Made by a program: the position numbers and the translations under genes. Below are positions 42,642 to 50,933 of a DNA stretch of 64,000 nucleotides, one piece after another. This DNA comes from Halobacillus fulvus. GTDB taxonomy: Bacteria; Bacillota; Bacilli; Bacillales; Halobacillaceae. The notes beneath the pieces are model-generated. The model had not been told where the DNA came from. It worked only from the letters and a program-made list of their open reading frames with translations, and did not search any database. How positions within the stretch are numbered: the stretch's first letter is position 1; each line of letters starts with the position of its first letter. The stretch is taken from positions 142,294 to 206,293 of the forward strand of contig SCFO01000006.1 in the NCBI GenBank assembly GCA_004078665.1, read 5' to 3'.

Positions 42642-43319
42642 TCATTTAGTTTGTCGGAAAGCCATGACGTTCCGTTTCGTCCACCAGTTCAGCCAAAGGA
42701 TCGAACTGAAGCCGAGGGCAACAATGATCAAGACCCACATGTACGCCTGTTCCATCTTTCCCGCTTCGACTGCAAAATAAATCGCGAGCGGAATCGTGTC
42801 TGTCTCCCCGGGAATATAACCGGCAATCATCAGCGTCGCCCCAAATTCCCCTAAAGCACGGGCGAAACTGAGGACTAATCCTGCCAAAAGACCGGGCCAG
42901 GCAAGCGGGAACGAAACTGTGAAAAACACTTTAAGCTTGGAAGCTCCCATCGTCAGGGCCGCATTTTCGACGTTGTGGTCATAGTTTTGAAAGGCGGCGG
43001 AGGCACTTTGATACATCAAAGGGAAAGAAACGACGACCGCTGCAACGACCGCTCCGACCCATGAAAAAACGATCTGGAACTCGAACCATTCCCATAAAAC
43101 ACGGCCGATCGGTCCGTTACGACCGAACAGAAACAGAAGACCGAAGCCGACGACGGTCGGAGGCAGCACGAGCGGAAGCAAAATGAGCGCTTCGACGATA
43201 CTTTTCCCGGGAAATATTTTTCTGGAAATCAAACGGGCGAGCAGTACTCCGAAGAAGAAAACGATCACAGTTGCGATGGTTGCGATTTGCAGCGAGAGAA
43301 TCAGCGGGGAATAACTCAT
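42642..43319 (-). CDS. modB: Molybdate ABC transporter permease ModB
   Basis: A 225-residue permease with five to six membrane segments. The EAA-like ATPase contact loop is ALTMGASKLKVFFTVSFPLA. It overlaps modA by four bases. A Noc-binding-like sequence lies in it at 43202. Confidence 0.92.
   Translation of the reverse strand: MSYSPLILSLQIATIATVIVFFFGVLLARLISRKIFPGKSIVEALILLPLVLPPTVVGFGLLFLFGRNGPIGRVLWEWFEFQIVFSWVGAVVAAVVVSFPLMYQSASAAFQNYDHNVENAALTMGASKLKVFFTVSFPLAWPGLLAGLVLSFARALGEFGATLMIAGYIPGETDTIPLAIYFAVEAGKMEQAYMWVLIIVALGFSSILWLNWWTKRNVMAFRQTK
43202..43215. other. Noc-binding-site-like sequence
   Basis: TTTTCCCGGGAAAT matches the Noc site consensus ATTTCCCGGGAAAT at 13 of 14 positions. 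Noc is encoded at 2406. The site is within modB. Confidence 0.6.
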
Positions 43320-44086
43320 GATGCTACAACCGTTTCCGTTTTAAACCCGTAGTCGTGTAGCATTTCTCTGACCTCCGGTGATTGGAGAAATTCGAGAAAG
43401 TCACGGGCTTCTGCTTGATTTGGACTGTCCGTGACGACCGCTCCCGGATAGACGATCGGCGCGTGAAAGGAAGAATCGATCGCGGCCGCAATCTCGACTT
43501 GGTCTGATATGTACGTATCGCTCTTGTAGACGAATCCGTATTCGGCATTTCCAGATTCCACATAGGCGAGTACCTGGCGGACGTCACTTGCAAACACACG
43601 ATGTTCCGAAATCTTCCCCCAAAGTTGAATCGTTTTGAGTGCCTGTTTCGTATAAGAACCAACCGGAACGCTTTCCGGTTCTCCTAGAGCGATTTTTGAC
43701 GACGCTTCAAGGTCCGCTAAGTGTTCAAGAGAAAAAGGCGGATGATCCCCTTTTTTCCTAATGACGACAAGCTGGTTTTCGGCGAACGTCACACGTGTGG
43801 ACGGATCGATCCAGCCATTGTCTTCCAAGCGGTCCATCCACTTTTGGTTGGCTGATAAAAAAAGATCGACAGGGGCACCCTGTTCAATTTGTTGGGCCAA
43901 TTTCCCAGACCCGGCGACATTCCGTTTGATTGTTATGTCATGTTCTTTTTCATAGAGTTCAACGATTGGATCAAGTGCATCTGTCAAACTGGCGGCTGCG
44001 GATATCGTGATGGTAGAGTTTTCGCTGGATGCTTGCGAACACCCGGTCAGCGTCAGGAAGATGACGAGCAACAGTATCTTTTTCAC
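43316..44086 (-). CDS. modA: Molybdate-binding lipoprotein ModA
   Basis: A 256-residue solute-binding protein. Signal peptide with lipobox LTGCSQ, then ITISAAASLTDALDP, the oxyanion-binding start of ModA. The start is GTG at 44086 with GAGGG upstream; the frame extends to 44281 without support. Molybdenum would serve nitrate reductase or other Mo enzymes, none of which are in this window. Confidence 0.92.
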   Translation of the reverse strand: MKKILLLVIFLTLTGCSQASSENSTITISAAASLTDALDPIVELYEKEHDITIKRNVAGSGKLAQQIEQGAPVDLFLSANQKWMDRLEDNGWIDPSTRVTFAENQLVVIRKKGDHPPFSLEHLADLEASSKIALGEPESVPVGSYTKQALKTIQLWGKISEHRVFASDVRQVLAYVESGNAEYGFVYKSDTYISDQVEIAAAIDSSFHAPIVYPGAVVTDSPNQAEARDFLEFLQSPEVREMLHDYGFKTETVVAS

Positions 44087-44170
44087 ACGGACATCCCTCA
44101 AATTTTGTCTATAGTTGTCGTCATTATACCTTTTTCTAAAATTGAAGTAAAAGAAAGGAAAATGGCTACT

Positions 44171-44827
44171 ATGAAAACTCAAATCATCATCGGCCTGGTG
44201 CTCGCACTGTTTTTGACACAGATGCCGATTGTCGGGAAGTACTTTGCGATTTTGAATACGATGATCCATGAAAGTGGGCACTCGATCGTCGCTTTACTAA
44301 CGGGAGGAGAGGTGCAGCGGATTTCACTGTTTCCGAATACGTCAGGGGTGACGATGACTGGCCATTCCTCGTTGTTCAGTCATTTGCTGACGAGTATGGC
44401 AGGATATGTGTTCTCGTCCTTTTTCGGCTTCTTTTTCTTCTATCTTCTAATAAAAGGAAAGTATCAATGGATCGTATATATTCTGCTGGCATTTTTGGCC
44501 ATCAATTTAGCTTTTTGGGTGCGGAACGTGTACGGTTTGTTCTGGATCGTCTCATTCGGTGCCGGTTTCATCTGGCTCTTGAGAAGCGGTCATGAGACGC
44601 TGATCCAGTATGTCCTTGTGTTTTTAGCATCGCTCGTCCTCGTCGAGGCGGTGACAAGTGCTTTTGAAATCATGTGGCTGAGCTTCGTTTCTCCGATGCA
44701 GGCTGGCGATGCGGCCAATTTAGCACGAGCGACGACGTTCATTCCAGCGCCGATCTGGGGCATCGCCTTTTTCGGACAGGCCGTTTACTTTGCTTATCTT
44801 GCGCTGAAAAGAGTGTTTGCGGTCTAA
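44171..44827 (+). CDS. M50B-family membrane metallopeptidase
   Basis: A 218-residue membrane protein with HESGH (a HExxH zinc motif) near residue 30 and five to six hydrophobic helices, typical of the peptidase M50B-like family. A substrate is not known. The start could be 44162 or 44171; AAAGGA is better spaced for 44171. It diverges from modA. Confidence 0.82.
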   Translation: MKTQIIIGLVLALFLTQMPIVGKYFAILNTMIHESGHSIVALLTGGEVQRISLFPNTSGVTMTGHSSLFSHLLTSMAGYVFSSFFGFFFFYLLIKGKYQWIVYILLAFLAINLAFWVRNVYGLFWIVSFGAGFIWLLRSGHETLIQYVLVFLASLVLVEAVTSAFEIMWLSFVSPMQAGDAANLARATTFIPAPIWGIAFFGQAVYFAYLALKRVFAV

Positions 44828-44911
44828 GTTTTAATAAAAATTCCGCTCCTGCCCTTCCCATACTTCACGATATGCATAAGGTAGTAAAGTAATGAGAAGG
44901 GGGGAGAATCA

Positions 44912-45010
44912 ATGAGTAGAGGATATGGCGGCGGATTCGCGCTATTAGTCGTATTGTTCATTCTTTTGATTATTATCGGAGCGTCTTATGTAGGTCGTGG
45001 ATATTATTAA
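44912..45010 (+). CDS. yjcZ: YjcZ-family sporulation peptide (32 residues)
   Basis: A 32-residue peptide, MSRGYGGGFALLVVLFILL, then IIIGASYVGRGYY: a Gly/Tyr-rich start followed by one membrane helix. This is the YjcZ family, small membrane peptides of sporulating Bacillaceae, often on the spore coat. GAGAAGGGGGGAGAATCA gives a strong ribosome site. A terminator follows. Too short for most ORF cutoffs. Confidence 0.87.
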   Translation: MSRGYGGGFALLVVLFILLIIIGASYVGRGYY

Positions 45011-45015
45011 ATAAT

Positions 45016-45038
45016 AAGCGGGGGCTTCCCCGCTTTTC
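45016..45038 (+). terminator. Terminator after yjcZ
   Basis: AAGCGGGG, four-base loop, CCCCGCTT, then TTC. Confidence 0.8.
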
Positions 45039-45050
45039 TACATAAAATCC

Positions 45051-45076
45051 GTTTTTATTGGTTAATTTTTGGGTAT
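45051..45076 (+). promoter_or_regulatory. SigB-like promoter
   Basis: GTTTTT, 14 bases, GGGTAT: the -10 is perfect for the general stress sigma factor SigB and the -35 is four of six. It is 36 bases before the 84-residue protein gene at 45112. Confidence 0.5.
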
Positions 45077-45111
45077 TGAAAAAAAAGAACCTATGGACGG
45101 AGGCGTAAACG

Positions 45112-45366
45112 ATGGATTTAAGAGAACATTTACTTACACATGGATTTGATCATATTGATATTTTATTAATAGACGAACATCAGAATCAGACAACCGTTCC
45201 AGACATTACGTTGCACAAAATAACGGAGCTGGAATATAAGCTCTATCTCGATCCAGAGACGATCCGTTATCATCTTCAGGAGGAAGATCCGTATTTTGTA
45301 GCGGACCAAACGGATGATGATGGGGAAGTGAAAAAAGTCAAAGGGTATATTTTAGAGTGGAAATAA
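45112..45366 (+). CDS. Small acidic protein of unknown function
   Basis: An 84-residue acidic protein, MDLREHLLTHGFDHIDILLI at the start. It has an alternating strand pattern and no motif I recognise. GGAGG lies nine bases before the ATG. A SigB-like promoter is upstream, suggesting a stress gene. Confidence 0.72.
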   Translation: MDLREHLLTHGFDHIDILLIDEHQNQTTVPDITLHKITELEYKLYLDPETIRYHLQEEDPYFVADQTDDDGEVKKVKGYILEWK

Positions 45367-45380
45367 GGAGGAAAAGGGAT

Positions 45381-45575
45381 TCATTGATCTCTTTTCCTCC
45401 TTTTTTGGCGTTCTTTTTTATCTGCGACGCCGCCAATGATCAAAAAGACTCCCGAGGCGAGCAGAACCATGGGGACCATCGGGTCTTCCACTGTGAATGC
45501 GAGAATAAACGCAGCAATCAGATTGCCTGCTCCGATAAGGGTTAAAATGATGAATATCTTATTTTCTCTGTTCAT
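45381..45575 (-). CDS. Small two-helix membrane protein
   Basis: A 64-residue protein with two hydrophobic helices and a basic C-tail (KKERQKRRKRDQ). Start chosen at ATG 45575, since the ATG at 45581 abuts GGAGGA. Function unknown. Confidence 0.68.
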   Translation of the reverse strand: MNRENKIFIILTLIGAGNLIAAFILAFTVEDPMVPMVLLASGVFLIIGGVADKKERQKRRKRDQ

Positions 45576-45636
45576 AATCATTCCTCCAAGTTTGTGGGAC
45601 GGTACCCTTCCGTTATTTGAATAAACCTATTCCTTT

Positions 45637-45662
45637 GTTTAATTTTTCCGTTAAGTGGAAAA
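45637..45662 (+). promoter_or_regulatory. SigB-like promoter of aldehyde dehydrogenase
   Basis: GTTTAA (perfect) and GGAAAA (five of six for GGGWAW) at 14-base spacing, 34 bases before the start codon of the dehydrogenase gene. Confidence 0.45.
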
Positions 45663-45695
45663 CAGCAGATAAACCAATTCAGGAGGTTATTTGCT

Positions 45696-47147
45696 GTGAA
45701 GACACACCAATTATATATTAACGGACAATACACAGAATCAAAAGGAGAAGAGTGGATCGACGTTCTCAATCCGGCGACAGAAGAGGTCATTTCAAGGACG
45801 CCGAAAGGAACGAAAGAGGATGTCGATCTCGCTGTACAGGCTGCCTTTGATGCCCAAAAACAGTGGGAGCTGACACCGAATATCGAGCGCGGGAAAATTG
45901 TGCGCGAGCTGGGGAACCGTATCGAAGAAAATCGTGCGACGTTCATCGATCTTCTGCAGGAAGAACAAGGGAAAGATTATGAACTGGCAAGTGGAGAAGT
46001 CGATCTTGCCATCGATTATTTCCGCTACATGTCTGAATGGGCACGCCGAATCGAAGGAGAAATTGTCCCGAGTGACAGAGCGAACGAGAACATATTCGTC
46101 TACAAAAAGCCGATCGGAGTCGTCGGAGGGATTGTCCCATGGAACTTCCCTATCTTTATTTTGGCTCGTAAAGTGGCAACGTCGCTAGTGACGGGCTGTA
46201 CGATCGTCCTCAAGCCGAGCCAACAGACCCCGAATACGGCGATGGAGTTCACGAAAATCATCGACAGCATGGATGAAATTCCGGCTGGCGTCTATAACGT
46301 CGTCACCGGAACGGGATCTGAAATCGGGAATGCGCTCGCTTCTCACGAAAAAGTCCATATGATTTCGATGACTGGAAGTGTGCAAGCCGGCGTAAAAGTG
46401 ATGGAAGCTGCTGCCCAGAATATTACGAAGGTCAACCTTGAGCTTGGCGGGAAAGCGCCTGCGATCGTGACGGCGAATGCCGATCTCGATGTTGCGGTTG
46501 AAAGCATTACGACCTCAAGAGTCGCCAACAACGGCCAGGCTTGTACGAATGCGGAGCGTGTTTACGTTCATGAAAGTGTCGCCGATGAGTTCATCGAAAA
46601 GCTCCGCCACAGCTTTGAGTCGCTCACCATCGGAAATCCGAGGGAGAACAAAGAGGCTGATGTTGGACCACTTGTCAGCCAAGATCGTTTGGAAGCGGTC
46701 GAGCAAATGGTCACATCGGCTGTAAATAGCGGGGCAAAAGTAGAAATCGGTGGCCAGCGAGCGGATCTAGAGAAAGGCTTTTTCTATAAACCGACGATTC
46801 TCACAAACGTCACGCACGATACGGACATCATGAGAGATGAAATTTTTGGCCCTGTCATCCCAGTCGCCACATTCAAGACCCTTGATGAAGCGATTGAAAA
46901 AGGAAATGACACGGAATACGGACTTACTTCTTCTGTTTATACAGAAGATATGAACGAAGCGATGCGCGTCATCAATGAGCTGAAGTTCGGAGAAACGTTC
47001 GTAAACCGCGAAAACTTCGAAGCAGTCCAAGGGTATCATGCCGGCATGAGAAAGTCCGGTCTCGGAGGCGCCGACGGCAAACATGGAATGGAAGATTTCC
47101 TTGTCACCCAAGTCGTCTATATGCAATATAAAAATGATAAACAATAA
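45696..47147 (+). CDS. aldA: Aldehyde dehydrogenase, AldA-like
   Basis: A 483-residue NAD-dependent aldehyde dehydrogenase. VVGGIVPWNFPIF, the ELGGKAP motif with catalytic Glu, and catalytic Cys in NNGQACTNAERVY (about residue 284) are present. Closest in my view to AldA (lactaldehyde/glycolaldehyde). A GTG start follows AGGAGG. It may be stress-controlled (see 45637). The substrate is not certain. Confidence 0.83.
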   Translation: MKTHQLYINGQYTESKGEEWIDVLNPATEEVISRTPKGTKEDVDLAVQAAFDAQKQWELTPNIERGKIVRELGNRIEENRATFIDLLQEEQGKDYELASGEVDLAIDYFRYMSEWARRIEGEIVPSDRANENIFVYKKPIGVVGGIVPWNFPIFILARKVATSLVTGCTIVLKPSQQTPNTAMEFTKIIDSMDEIPAGVYNVVTGTGSEIGNALASHEKVHMISMTGSVQAGVKVMEAAAQNITKVNLELGGKAPAIVTANADLDVAVESITTSRVANNGQACTNAERVYVHESVADEFIEKLRHSFESLTIGNPRENKEADVGPLVSQDRLEAVEQMVTSAVNSGAKVEIGGQRADLEKGFFYKPTILTNVTHDTDIMRDEIFGPVIPVATFKTLDEAIEKGNDTEYGLTSSVYTEDMNEAMRVINELKFGETFVNRENFEAVQGYHAGMRKSGLGGADGKHGMEDFLVTQVVYMQYKNDKQ

Positions 47148-47159
47148 TAGATGAGCATG

Positions 47160-47196
47160 AAAAAGCGGCAGGGCCAATCTATCCCTGCCGCTTTTT
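47160..47196 (+). terminator. Terminator after aldA
   Basis: AAAAAGCGGCAGGG and CCCTGCCGCTTTTT around a nine-base loop. The A-run makes it usable from both strands, also ending queF. Confidence 0.92.
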
Positions 47197-47284
47197 ACTA
47201 TTATTTTATTGGAGAGTTTCAAGACCTCTGTAAGAGCTAGGAGGCGAGTGAAGGCGCTGTGGCTTTCTCCAAATAGGAAACTTG

Positions 47285-47779
47285 TTAACGGTTATCGATT
47301 TTTTCCGGGTAAAGGTCGTGATTCATCAAGCGGTGGTCCGCTATCTGCTCATACTTTGTCCCAGGCTTGCCGTAATTGCAGTAAGGATCGATGGAAATCC
47401 CCCCGCGTGGAGTGAATTTGCCCCACACCTCAATATAACGTGGATCCATCAATTCAATGAGATCGTTCATAATCGTATTCACAGAATCCTCATGAAAATC
47501 CCCGTGGTTACGGAAGCTGAACAAGTAAAGCTTGAGCGACTTACTCTCTACCATTTTCACATCTGGAATGTAACTGATATAAATCGTCGCAAAGTCCGGC
47601 TGTCTCGTCTTCGGGCAAAGCGTCGTGAATTCCGGACAATTGAACTTTACAAAATAATCCCTGTTCGGGTGCTGGTTATCAAACGTTTCGAGTACATTTG
47701 GGTCATATTCAAACGAGTATTCGGTCCCTTGATTGCCTAATAAGCCGAGATTCAGGCTGTCTTCATTGCGTCCTGCCAT
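47285..47779 (-). CDS. queF: NADPH-dependent preQ0 reductase QueF
   Basis: A 164-residue unimodular QueF that reduces preQ0 to preQ1 in queuosine synthesis. Catalytic Cys55 (FTTLCPKT) and Asp62 are in place, and the [10 protein letters not shown] substrate motif is clear. The other que genes are not in the window. A preQ1 riboswitch lies in its leader. Confidence 0.96.
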   Translation of the reverse strand: MAGRNEDSLNLGLLGNQGTEYSFEYDPNVLETFDNQHPNRDYFVKFNCPEFTTLCPKTRQPDFATIYISYIPDVKMVESKSLKLYLFSFRNHGDFHEDSVNTIMNDLIELMDPRYIEVWGKFTPRGGISIDPYCNYGKPGTKYEQIADHRLMNHDLYPEKIDNR

Positions 47780-47824
47780 TGTTGTTCCTCCTTAGGTTAA
47801 GAGGATTTCTTCTCACACATGCAT

Positions 47825-47907
47825 AAAAAAACCACAGCCTAAGAAGGCTGTGGGATTGTGATCAGCTTTCTTAGTTTTTTATAGAGGGTGTGAGCTAAGA
47901 AACCTCT
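47825..47907 (-). promoter_or_regulatory. preQ1-I riboswitch with terminator
   Basis: The minus strand has AGAGGTTTCTTAGCTCACAC, CCTCTATAAAAAACTAAG (47871-47906), the class I preQ1 aptamer (stem AGAGG/CCTCT, then the A-rich tail). CCACAGCC/GGCTGTGG plus seven T follows (47825-47853). preQ1 binding should stop queF transcription. Confidence 0.93.
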
Positions 47908-47925
47908 GTTGATTCAACTTTTTTC

Positions 47926-47954
47926 ATTATAGACAGGTGAACACACCCTGTCAA
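47926..47954 (-). promoter_or_regulatory. SigA promoter of queF
   Basis: TTGACA and TATAAT on the minus strand, both perfect, with 17 bases between them. Confidence 0.92.
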
Positions 47955-48002
47955 TTTCTTTCCACCAGAGGACCTAATTCTGTAAATCTTTGGGCATAAC
48001 CC

Positions 48003-48031
48003 TTTAAAAACATGTAGGAATACACTAGAAT
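48003..48031 (+). promoter_or_regulatory. Candidate acsA promoter
   Basis: TTTAAA and TAGAAT at 17-base spacing. About 110 bases of leader follow with a hairpin (48077-48095) and a cre-like site. Confidence 0.45.
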
Positions 48032-48076
48032 AGGAAGTAATTCATAAAATTTTCAGAAAACATAGTGATGGACATG

Positions 48077-48101
48077 GCTCTGAAGGGATCAGAGCTTTCT
48101 T
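48077..48101 (+). terminator. Terminator-like hairpin in acsA leader
   Basis: GCTCTGA, five bases, TCAGAGC, then TTTCTT. It lies 48 bases before acsA. It may stop upstream read-through or act as an attenuator; the T-run is weak. Confidence 0.4.
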
Positions 48102-48112
48102 AAGTCGTGTCA

Positions 48113-48126
48113 AGAAAACGTTTACA
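48113..48126. promoter_or_regulatory. cre-like CcpA site upstream of acsA
   Basis: AGAAAACGTTTACA matches a cre of type TGAAAACGTTTACA except for its first base. It lies 23 bases before the ATG of acsA. In B. subtilis acsA is under CcpA control. Confidence 0.55.
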
Positions 48127-48148
48127 AACTTTTTGATGAGGTGATTGA

Positions 48149-49858
48149 ATGGACATGCAACCAATTCCAGCTCGCTCAGGAAACCACAACATGGAAAACT
48201 ATGAAGAAGCGTATCAGATGTTCAGCTGGGACGAAGTGAAGAAGGACTTCTCCTGGAGTCAGACCGGTAAAGTCAATATCGCGTATGAAGCGATTGATCG
48301 ACATACGGAAGATCCTCAAAAAGCGAAGCAGGTCGCTCTTGTATACTCTGCACCTGATCGTGAAGAAAAGATGACGTTTGAGGATTTGAAGCTTAAGAGT
48401 AATCAATTTGCGAACGTATTGAAAAAGCATAGCATCGAAAAAGGGGACCGTGTCTTTTTGTTCATGCCGAGAAGTCCGGAATTTTATGCGGCATTCTTCG
48501 GGATTTTGAAGGTCGGTGCGATCGCCGGACCGTTGTTCGAAGCGTTCATGGAGCAGGCCGTCCGTGACCGTCTGGAGGACAGTGAAGCGACGATGCTGAT
48601 CACGACGCCTGAGTTGCTCGAGCGTGTACCTGTGGACGAGCTTCCGGATTTGAAACAGATTGTGCTTGTCGGTGGCGATGCTCCTGGCAACTATATTTCT
48701 TATGAAGACGAAATGAAAGAGGCGTCTGAGGAGTTCGATATCGAATGGGTCGATCTTGAAGACGGGATGCTGCTTCACTATACGTCCGGTTCGACAGGGA
48801 AACCGAAAGGCGTGTACCACGTCCACAATGCGATGATCCAGCACTACCAGACTGGTAAATGGGTGCTTGACTTGAAAGAGAATGACACGTATTGGTGTAC
48901 GGCTGACCCTGGCTGGGTCACCGGGACGAGCTACGGTATTTTCGCACCATGGCTGAACGGCGTGACGAACGTCATTCGCGGGGGGCGCTTCAGTCCGGAT
49001 GACTGGTACGGAACGATAGCGGAAAACAATGTGTCGGTTTGGTATTCCGCTCCGACCGCTTTCCGTAAGATGCTGAGCGCCGGGGAAAAATTGCCGAAAA
49101 GCCATGATCTATCCTCGCTCCGCCATATTCTGAGTGTCGGGGAACCGTTAAATCCTGAAGTCATTACATGGGGACTGAAGGCATTCGATCTTCGCATCCA
49201 TGACACATGGTGGATGACGGAAACGGGTGGTATGCTGATTTGTAACTATCCGGCGATGGATATGCGCCCAGGTTCGATGGGTAAACCTTTCCCTGGCATT
49301 GAAGCGGCGATTGTCGACAATGAAGGGAACGAGCTGCCGGCGAATCAAATGGGGAACCTTGCGATTAAAGAAGGCTGGCCATCGATGATGCGCGCGATTT
49401 GGAACAACCCAGGCAAATACGAAAGCTACTTCCTGAACGGATGGTATGTGTCTGGAGACAGTGCCTATAAGGATGAAGAAGGGTATTTCTGGTTCCAGGG
49501 CCGTCTTGATGATGTCATCAATACTTCCGGTGAGCGCGTCGGGCCATTCGAAGTTGAGAGTAAGCTGATCGAGCACGAGGCGGTGGCGGAAGCGGGTGTC
49601 ATCGGTAAGCCCGATCCTGAGCGTGGAGAAATCATTAAAGCGTTCATTACACTTCGTGATGGGTACGAGCAGTCAGATGAATTGCTCGAGGAAATCCGCC
49701 AATTCGTCAAAAAGGGACTAAGCGCCCATGCTGCGCCTCGTGAAATCGAAATCAAAGATACGATTCCGAAGACACGAAGCGGGAAAATCATGCGTCGCCT
49801 TCTGAAGTCCTGGGAACTGGGACTTCCAACAGGAGATACGTCGACATTAGAAGAATAG
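48149..49858 (+). CDS. acsA: Acetyl-CoA synthetase AcsA
   Basis: A 569-residue acetate-CoA ligase close to B. subtilis AcsA (GPLFEAFMEQAVRDRLE, YTSGSTGKPKGVYHVH, WWMTETGG, SGERVGPFEVESKL and the catalytic Lys in TRSGKIMRR). It activates acetate. Acs is often inactivated by Lys acetylation by AcuA; the acuABC genes are not here. The satP-like gene at 9404 would supply acetate. Confidence 0.96.
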   Translation: MDMQPIPARSGNHNMENYEEAYQMFSWDEVKKDFSWSQTGKVNIAYEAIDRHTEDPQKAKQVALVYSAPDREEKMTFEDLKLKSNQFANVLKKHSIEKGDRVFLFMPRSPEFYAAFFGILKVGAIAGPLFEAFMEQAVRDRLEDSEATMLITTPELLERVPVDELPDLKQIVLVGGDAPGNYISYEDEMKEASEEFDIEWVDLEDGMLLHYTSGSTGKPKGVYHVHNAMIQHYQTGKWVLDLKENDTYWCTADPGWVTGTSYGIFAPWLNGVTNVIRGGRFSPDDWYGTIAENNVSVWYSAPTAFRKMLSAGEKLPKSHDLSSLRHILSVGEPLNPEVITWGLKAFDLRIHDTWWMTETGGMLICNYPAMDMRPGSMGKPFPGIEAAIVDNEGNELPANQMGNLAIKEGWPSMMRAIWNNPGKYESYFLNGWYVSGDSAYKDEEGYFWFQGRLDDVINTSGERVGPFEVESKLIEHEAVAEAGVIGKPDPERGEIIKAFITLRDGYEQSDELLEEIRQFVKKGLSAHAAPREIEIKDTIPKTRSGKIMRRLLKSWELGLPTGDTSTLEE

Positions 49859-49866
49859 GATGAATA

Positions 49867-49895
49867 GAGCCCGTAGCACGTCTACGGGCTTTTTC
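49867..49895 (+). terminator. Terminator after acsA
   Basis: AGCCCGTAG, five bases, CTACGGGCT, then TTTTC. Confidence 0.9.
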
Positions 49896-49980
49896 TCCCT
49901 AACTTAGGACCTTCCCCCCTTTTCTTTTCCGTCCTGAATATGGTGTAATAAATAGTAAGATTGGACGATATTAGAAATGA

Positions 49981-50018
49981 AGGTTGTTTTATGTTCGGTC
50001 CACGTTTCTTTATGAAGT
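49981..50018 (+). promoter_or_regulatory. Bipartite motif upstream of sigO-like gene
   Basis: AGGTTGTTTT (49981-49990), 15 bases, TTCTTTAT (50006-50013), then GAAGT. The same parts at the same spacing occur at 51263, before the peptidase gene. It does not look like a SigA promoter. Best explained as the promoter of the SigO/RsoA-like sigma factor itself. Confidence 0.6.
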
Positions 50019-50027
50019 AATAAGACG

Positions 50028-50066
50028 AGCAAAAAAGAGAGCTGTTCTCCTTTTGCTTCTTTTTTT
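50028..50066 (+). terminator. Terminator-like hairpin in sigO leader
   Basis: AGCAAAA (50028-50034) and TTTTGCT (50051-50057), with inner GAG/CTC pairs, followed by TCTTTTTTT. It lies between the bipartite motif and the start codon at 50111, so it could attenuate the operon. Confidence 0.5.
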
Positions 50067-50110
50067 ACTCAATAACCGAACATACGTTCTTAATTTTGGG
50101 GTGATGAAGG

Positions 50111-50683
50111 ATGAAAGAACTCATTCGAAAATTTTATGAAGCTTTTCCGGATCTGAAAGGGAATCAAGCGGTCGATACGTTTATTCGAAACCCTGAGCAT
50201 CAGGAATTACTGCGAGACTATTTACAGGCACCGACGAAGGACGGGCGCGATCGATTGGATGAAGCATTCAAAGTCTATTACTTTGGACTTCGCTTCACCT
50301 CCTATGTGAGTACGTCGCTCTATTTTCACAGCGTCAATTTTGACAAGCGGATGAGGCGGTTTGAGGAACGGAACGCGCTCACTCTCGATCAGCCGGTCGG
50401 CGATGAAGAAGGGACAACCTTCAAGGATCAACTGGCAGACGAACCAAATGGAAATGATGAAGAGATGGAAACGTCCCTTGAAGAAAGTGTGGAAAGCGAA
50501 GCGTTGCTTGAGGCGTATGCGTTGCTGACGGATAAGCAACAGGAAATTTTAACATACGCGTATGTCCATCAATGGAAAGATGTCGAGATTGCGAGAAAGC
50601 TTGGAACTTCGCAGCAATCCGTCTCGAAAAGCCATCAACGAGCATTGAAAAAACTGAAACAATTACTGGAAGGAAAGGAGTGA
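50111..50683 (+). CDS. sigO: SigO (YvrI)-like RNA polymerase sigma factor
   Basis: A 190-residue sigma-70 family protein with a clear region 4: LLTDKQQEILTYAYVHQWKD, then DVEIARKLGTSQQSVSKSHQRALKKL. The N-terminal half is unlike normal region 2. This is the design of B. subtilis SigO, which needs a second small protein, RsoA, for region 2 function, and of phage PBSX Xpf. The next gene is RsoA-like. The region between the halves is acidic (about residues 95-130). It has its own bipartite motif 93 bases upstream. Confidence 0.78.
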   Translation: MKELIRKFYEAFPDLKGNQAVDTFIRNPEHQELLRDYLQAPTKDGRDRLDEAFKVYYFGLRFTSYVSTSLYFHSVNFDKRMRRFEERNALTLDQPVGDEEGTTFKDQLADEPNGNDEEMETSLEESVESEALLEAYALLTDKQQEILTYAYVHQWKDVEIARKLGTSQQSVSKSHQRALKKLKQLLEGKE

Positions 50684-50687
50684 GGAC

Positions 50688-50921
50688 ATGGCGGTACTCT
50701 ATGATTTAGTGAAAGAGGCCCAAACCGATTATGCTGTGGAAGCGGCCGTGATTGATACGTTTGAGCCGAAAATCAAGAAGTCGTTAACGATGACGAAAAC
50801 ACAGAACCGTGAAGATTTGGAGCAGGAGCTGAAGCTGCATGTCATTCATTATGTGCGCACGTATTCTCTCGATGATGTGCCCGGTCTGTTCGATCTGGAA
50901 CGAGAAGCAAACAAAGGCTGA
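50688..50921 (+). CDS. rsoA: RsoA-like co-sigma factor
   Basis: A 77-residue protein with FEPKIKKSL and NREDLEQELKLHVI, like B. subtilis RsoA (79 residues), which supplies region 2-type activity and binds core polymerase together with SigO. It starts four bases after the sigO stop, with GGAGTGAGG as its ribosome site. Two-gene order matches B. subtilis. Confidence 0.76.
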   Translation: MAVLYDLVKEAQTDYAVEAAVIDTFEPKIKKSLTMTKTQNREDLEQELKLHVIHYVRTYSLDDVPGLFDLEREANKG

Positions 50922-50933
50922 TTCATAAAGTGA

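Noticed and set aside
48176-49105. A 309-codon frame antisense to acsA
   Set aside because: acsA is clearly coding; this is a shadow created by its codon usage. Basic, low-complexity product with no domain.
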